A stretch of DNA of 64,000 bases from Burkholderia sp. Nafp2/4-1b (lineage in GTDB: Bacteria; Pseudomonadota; Gammaproteobacteria; Burkholderiales; Burkholderiaceae): the NCBI RefSeq assembly GCF_003635165.1, contig NZ_ML058616.1, forward strand, positions 248,001 to 312,000, read 5' to 3'. Below, piece after piece: positions 60,527 through 64,000 of the stretch. The position numbers and the translations under genes were made by a program. Numbering within the stretch: position 1 is the stretch's first letter; each line of letters starts with the position of its first letter. The notes below the pieces were generated by a model, which saw only the letters and a program-made list of their open reading frames with translations, did no database searches and was not told the DNA's origin.

Positions 60527-61261
60527 TCAGGCGAGGCCCGCCGCGAGCGCCGCGGCGACCGAGCCGGCCACCAGCACCACGCCCACCGTGCGGCGCTTGT
60601 TTAGTTCCGTCCACAGCAGCACGCCCGTCAGCGACAACAGGATCAGCGAACCCGCGATCGTGTCCATCAGCAGCACCCAGCCAAGACTCATCCCTACACC
60701 GCGATGCAGATTGTTCAAGGTCGTCAGGAACGTGTTGCCGGTGCGCTTCACCGATACGTAGCCGTTGCCGACCCAGTACTCGGCCTGCAGGTTCTGGTGC
60801 GGACCGAACAGGCCCATCTGCCAGTGCTCGGGCTGCATCACGCGCTTGTCGCCCCACGCGACCGGCTGCGCCGGCTCCTTGCGCACGCGGCCCGGCCGGC
60901 CGTCGAAATGCAATTCCTGCTGCAGCCACTTCGTCATCGCGGCCGGCGACTTCGGCATCGGGTCCGGCAGTGCGATCTGCATCTGCTCGACCTGCGGTTC
61001 GCCGGTCGAGATCTTCAGCGGCGGCGCGCGGTGGTTGAGCAGCACGCCGGTCACACCGAACAGCAGCCCGAGCACCGCACCCCATAGCCCGACCCAGCCG
61101 TGCACCTTGCGCAGCCATTTGATGAAGGTCGCGCGGCGCGAGCGCTGGCGGCGCGCCGCCCGTTCGGCGTCGCTCAGGGGACGTGCGGCCGGATGCAGCA
61201 CGGTGATGCCGGCGGGCGGCATGCCCGCCTGCGGCGGGGCGATCGTTTCGGGCGCGTTCAC
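60527..61261 (-). CDS. PepSY-associated transmembrane protein
   Basis: A 244-residue membrane protein with a cytoplasmic N-terminus, a helix near 53-75 (VHGWVGLWGAVLGLLFGVTGVLLNH), a PepSY-like outer domain of about 80-175, and two C-terminal helices (MSLGWVLLMDTIAGSLILLSLTGVLLW; VGVVLVAGSVAAALAAGLA). The conserved His pairs (KVHGW, NLHRG) suggest heme or metal contact. The Fur-box-like site upstream fits the iron-uptake PepSY family, such as siderophore reductases. Convergent with xdhC. Confidence 0.8.
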   Translation of the reverse strand: MNAPETIAPPQAGMPPAGITVLHPAARPLSDAERAARRQRSRRATFIKWLRKVHGWVGLWGAVLGLLFGVTGVLLNHRAPPLKISTGEPQVEQMQIALPDPMPKSPAAMTKWLQQELHFDGRPGRVRKEPAQPVAWGDKRVMQPEHWQMGLFGPHQNLQAEYWVGNGYVSVKRTGNTFLTTLNNLHRGVGMSLGWVLLMDTIAGSLILLSLTGVLLWTELNKRRTVGVVLVAGSVAAALAAGLA

Positions 61262-61333
61262 GCGAGAGTATCCATTCGTTCAAAGCAACGGGCGGCGCAC
61301 GGAAAACATGCGCCGCCCGGGGGCAGCATGAAA

Positions 61334-61350
61334 ATGAGAATGGATATCAT
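61334..61350. promoter_or_regulatory. Fur-box-like site upstream of the PepSY gene
   Basis: On the minus strand TGATATCCATTCTCA matches 11 of 14 fixed positions of the 7-1-7 Fur consensus TGATAATnATTATCA. It is about 73 bp before the gene start, in an AT-rich pocket within GC-rich DNA. Confidence 0.65.
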
Positions 61351-61520
61351 TACACAAATGCCGAAGCCGCTCAATCCGCGCGCGCATGGCGGGCGAGCGC
61401 GACAATTGGTCGATAGCCGGCGAAGCGTGCGAATTGCAGGGGAATCGCCGTCATTAGAAGAAAGATGGCGACGAAACCATCCCGAAAGTGCGAGACAGTC
61501 TTTCGCAAGAAACCGCGCGC

Positions 61521-61841
61521 TCAGCGGCGCAGCGGCGGCAGCGGGAAGCGCGGCGCGGCGTCGGTCGCTTCGGGCTCGGTACGATCGAGCGCGTAGAGCC
61601 ACGCGAGCAGGTCCGCGACGGCCTGGTAGAGCTGCGGCGGAATCCGGTCGTCGAGGTCGACCTGCATCAGCAGCGACACCATCTCCGGTGCCGTATGCAC
61701 GTACAGCCCTGCATCGCGCGCACGCGCGACGATCATCTCGGCGAGCAGGCCGTACCCTTTCGCGACCACGCGCGGCGCGCTGTCGCCGCCTTTCGGATCG
61801 TAGACGAGCGCGGCAGCACGCTTGCGGGACGTCATGCTCAT
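61521..61841 (-). CDS. FlhB C-terminal-domain-like protein (EscU/YscU/HrcU family)
   Basis: A 106-residue protein equal to the cytoplasmic domain of the flagellar export switch FlhB, without the membrane part. RKRAAALVYDPKGGDSAPRVVAKGYGLLAEMIVARARDAGLYVH follows FlhB after its autocleavage region, but the NPTH motif is not seen (VYDPKG instead). ATG 61841 overlaps the fliK stop (ATGA). In other genera such FhlB proteins can partly replace the FlhB domain. It may interact with FliK in substrate switching. Confidence 0.85.
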   Translation of the reverse strand: MSMTSRKRAAALVYDPKGGDSAPRVVAKGYGLLAEMIVARARDAGLYVHTAPEMVSLLMQVDLDDRIPPQLYQAVADLLAWLYALDRTEPEATDAAPRFPLPPLRR

Positions 61842-63220
61842 CGCGGTGCCTCGTCATCGCCGCCCGGCATGCCACCGGCCGCGCTGCGCGCATATGCGGC
61901 GGCGGCCGCCTGCGCGACGAGCGGGTCGAGGCCGTCCGGCTCGTCGCCGACCGCGCGAATCGACAGTCCGCCCAGTGTCAGGCCCGAACCCTCGAACCGT
62001 TGCCGCAGCGCGGCCTCGCTGCGCATGAGCCGGTCGGCGCCGGCCGAATTCGCGCGCAGCCGCGCGACGAGCTGCGCGCCGTTCAGCACCAGTTCCGCGT
62101 CGACCGTGCCGAGCGACGGCAACGTCAGCGTGAGCCGCGTGCGCCATGCGATCCCGTCACCCGCGTCGTCGGCGCCGCGCGACGCGTGGCTGCCCGGATC
62201 GTCGGGCTCGATCGTCCAGTCGAGGCGCGCGCCGGGCCATGCCTCGCCCGTCCAGCGAAACTGGTCGGTCGCGAGCGCATCGAGCTGCTGCCGGACGATC
62301 GGCACCGCGGCCGGATGCACGGCCGTCGCTGCCTGCGTCTGCGGATCGGCCGACGCGGCGGCCAGCTCGGCGCGCGCGGGCGTCCAGCGCGTATCGGCGT
62401 GCTCGCCGAGCGGATCGGTCAGCGCGGCCATGCTCGACGCCGCGCCTGGCCGGGCCGCCGCCGGTGCGTTTTGCGCGAGCTCGTGCGGCGCCGCGCCACC
62501 CGGCGCGGGCGCACCTGGCGACATGGCGGCGCGCGGCGCGGCCGTCGGCAGCGGCAGCCGCGATGCGAGCAATTCGTCGAGCACGTCGGGCGCGTCGTGC
62601 TGCGCGGCATCCGCGGCAGGCTGCACCGGCACGGTCGCGAGGCGCGCCTGCGGCTCGCGCATCAGCGCGGCGAGCGGGCGCTGGCCGGCCAGCCACTGCG
62701 CGAGATGAGATTCGTAAAAGAGGCCGCTTTCGCTCACCGCCTGTGCGAGCGCCGCGCGCAGCGCCGCGATGGGCGGCAGGCCGGCTGCGTCGCGCACGGC
62801 CGACGCCGACGTTGACGTTGACGCTGCAGCGGAAGCAGAACCAGAAGCAGGTGCCGCGGATGCCGCGGAAGACGTCGGTTCGGTTGCCGGCTGCGCTTGC
62901 GAGGGCACGGCCGCCGCCGTACCCAGCAACACGGAAGGATCGGCGAGCAGCGGCGTGCGCCCGGCGATCACCGGCGTCGTGACACCGCCTGCGCGCGAGA
63001 TCGCGTCGAGCACGAGCGCGACATCGGACAGCGCGGTCTGCGCGGACGCCGGCGGCGCGGCCGGCGCGGCACCGGTCGCGGGCGACGACGATGCACCGGT
63101 GCCCGGCGTGCCGACCTGCGCGGTCGCGCCGCCGCCGGCCGGCGCCGTCACGGTGCCGGTCAGCAGGCTGTCGAGGCGGCTCGCCAGCAGGGCGGCCGCA
63201 ACGGAGTCGATACCGGTCAT
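61838..63220 (-). CDS. fliK: Flagellar hook-length control protein
   Basis: A 460-residue ruler protein. The N-terminal two thirds are low-complexity (Ala/Pro/Ser-rich). The C-terminal third contains the FliK domain: RTRLTLTLPSLGTVDAELVLNGAQLVARLRANSAGADRLMRSEAALRQRFEGSGL at about 365-430. It measures the FlgE hook and makes FlhB switch to filament export. I start at ATG 63220 (MTGIDSVAAALLASRLD). Coupled with the flhB-like gene. Confidence 0.85.
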   Translation of the reverse strand: MTGIDSVAAALLASRLDSLLTGTVTAPAGGGATAQVGTPGTGASSSPATGAAPAAPPASAQTALSDVALVLDAISRAGGVTTPVIAGRTPLLADPSVLLGTAAAVPSQAQPATEPTSSAASAAPASGSASAAASTSTSASAVRDAAGLPPIAALRAALAQAVSESGLFYESHLAQWLAGQRPLAALMREPQARLATVPVQPAADAAQHDAPDVLDELLASRLPLPTAAPRAAMSPGAPAPGGAAPHELAQNAPAAARPGAASSMAALTDPLGEHADTRWTPARAELAAASADPQTQAATAVHPAAVPIVRQQLDALATDQFRWTGEAWPGARLDWTIEPDDPGSHASRGADDAGDGIAWRTRLTLTLPSLGTVDAELVLNGAQLVARLRANSAGADRLMRSEAALRQRFEGSGLTLGGLSIRAVGDEPDGLDPLVAQAAAAAYARSAAGGMPGGDDEAPR

Positions 63221-63304
63221 GATCGGAGCCTGCTCATCTCGGCCACATCGTTGCGAAGCCGGGCACGCGGCAGCCGCCGCCCGGCACACGGGCGCTCGCG
63301 GCCA

Positions 63305-63637
63305 TCAGCCGCGCGCGCGGTACAGATCGGTCAATACCTGGGTCGAACGGCGCGCCTCGAACAGCGCGGACAGCCGCGCGACGTCGGGGCTCGCGAGATC
63401 GCGGATCGCGGCGTCATCGGCGAGGATGCGGCGAATCAGCGCGAGCTTGCGGCCGAGGTCCGATGCGTCGAGCGCAACGCCCGGATCGGCCGCCTTCAGC
63501 CCGTCGACGAGACGCAGGAATTCGGCCTGCAACTCCGGCAGCGCGCTCCAGTCGGCACCGCGCGCGGCGCACAGCATGCGCCCCGACACGGCCGCGAGCG
63601 CCTCGTAACACGCGAAGTATTCGGCCTTGCGATTCAT
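63305..63637 (-). CDS. fliT: Flagellar protein FliT (export chaperone)
   Basis: A 110-residue helical protein, in enterics the chaperone of the filament cap FliD and a regulator of FlhDC. NRKAEYFACYEALAAVSGRML, WSALPELQAEFLRLVDGLKA and RRILADDAAIRDLASPDVARL form antiparallel helices. ATG 63637 overlaps the fliS stop by ATGA. The call rests on position after fliS and length; sequence signatures of FliT are weak. Confidence 0.78.
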   Translation of the reverse strand: MNRKAEYFACYEALAAVSGRMLCAARGADWSALPELQAEFLRLVDGLKAADPGVALDASDLGRKLALIRRILADDAAIRDLASPDVARLSALFEARRSTQVLTDLYRARG

Positions 63638-64000
63638 CGCGTCGCGTCCGCCGCGTGTTGAGCGGCCATCCGCGCGACTTCGGGAGCGATGCCCGTCCAC
63701 GCTTCCTCGAGCGTGGCGAGCAGTCCGTCGACCTCGACCAGCATCGCATCGCTCGCTTTCGCGTTGGCTTCGAGCAGGCGCCGGCCGATATACGCATACA
63801 GGGCGTCGAGGCGCCCGGCGATCTCGCCGCCCGCCTCGCGGTTCAGCGCGGCCTGCAGCCCGCTCTCGACGATCCCGATCGCCTTGCCGATCGCTTCGCC
63901 GCGCGCCGGCACGTTGCCCTGCTGCAAATGCATGCGTGCGAGCGCGATGGCCTGCCGCGCGCCCTGGTACAGCATCGCGATCAGCCGGTGCGGGGAGGCG
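63634..64000 (-). CDS. fliS: Flagellin export chaperone FliS (partial, cut by window end)
   Basis: The N-terminus lies beyond base 64000. The visible 121 residues begin with SPHRLIAMLYQGARQAIALA, the FliS hallmark, and continue through GEAIGKAIGIVESGLQAALNREAGGEIAGRLDALYAYIGRRLLEANAK, the four-helix core that clasps the flagellin C-terminus. It lies upstream of fliT. Confidence 0.92.
   Translation of the reverse strand, partial: ASPHRLIAMLYQGARQAIALARMHLQQGNVPARGEAIGKAIGIVESGLQAALNREAGGEIAGRLDALYAYIGRRLLEANAKASDAMLVEVDGLLATLEEAWTGIAPEVARMAAQHAADATR

Overview
The window is high-GC (roughly two thirds G+C) DNA from a betaproteobacterium, most likely a Burkholderia of the cepacia-complex type. 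This genus call is an inference from the gene content and order: a complete flgBCDEFGHIJ, ycgR, flgKL and divergent flgAMN locus, split chromate-transporter genes, a Csu-type pilus cluster and a pxpBCA set. The window looks chromosomal. I saw no rRNA, tRNA, CRISPR array, insertion sequence or integrase gene.

Layout. 1-2150: paired short chromate-transporter genes divergent from a LysR regulator. 3041-7901: a chaperone-usher pilus cluster with two spore-coat-U-like subunits and an extra secreted protein. 7938-9245: a uracil/xanthine permease. 9581-14196: a four-gene, partly lower-GC, translationally coupled cassette (unknown protein, cysteine desulfurase, ATP-grasp ligase, peptide-transporter-like MFS protein). 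It is wedged between the permease and the flagellar genes and is the best candidate for an undescribed system. 14278-28545: flagellar rod, hook, ring and junction genes, the brake gene ycgR, and flgA-flgM-flgN. Three sequences match the sigma-28 (FliA) consensus and lie before ycgR, flgK and flgM. 28665-38096: housekeeping genes (aminopeptidase P, XRE-cupin regulator, cca, GST, epimerase-like protein, lytic transglycosylase, 5-formyl-THF cyclo-ligase, winged-helix regulator). 38245-40788: 5-oxoprolinase genes pxpB-pxpC-pxpA. 41362-48185: a dipeptide-type ABC importer operon ending in a TraB/GumN gene. 48503-61261: mixed metabolism (MHS transporter, HiPIP, FAD oxidoreductase, Lon-type AAA ATPase, EEP phosphohydrolase, Fpr, a NarL-type two-component pair, an amino-acid permease, XdhC, a PepSY protein behind a Fur-box-like site). 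61521-64000: a second flagellar block (flhB-like, fliK, fliT, and fliS cut by the window end).

How the parts fit. The flagellar genes read as ordered assembly modules: early genes flgB-J, a late gene for motility braking (ycgR, with its own promoter and terminator), late junction proteins flgKL, and flgM/flgN (anti-sigma factor and chaperone) behind a late promoter. The dpp operon and pxp genes both serve peptide and amino-acid scavenging. In the cassette, a desulfurase with its catalytic Cys, an ATP-grasp ligase and a POT-like transporter suggest a small exported or imported sulfur-containing amide or dipeptide-like compound. That function is inference only.

Several non-coding signals stand out: a perfect palindrome abutting the LysR start codon, two octamer tandem arrays that begin inside the last codons of genes, a 22-bp palindrome between convergent genes, and AT-rich intergenic stretches with inverted repeats at 41.2 kb and 55.7 kb.
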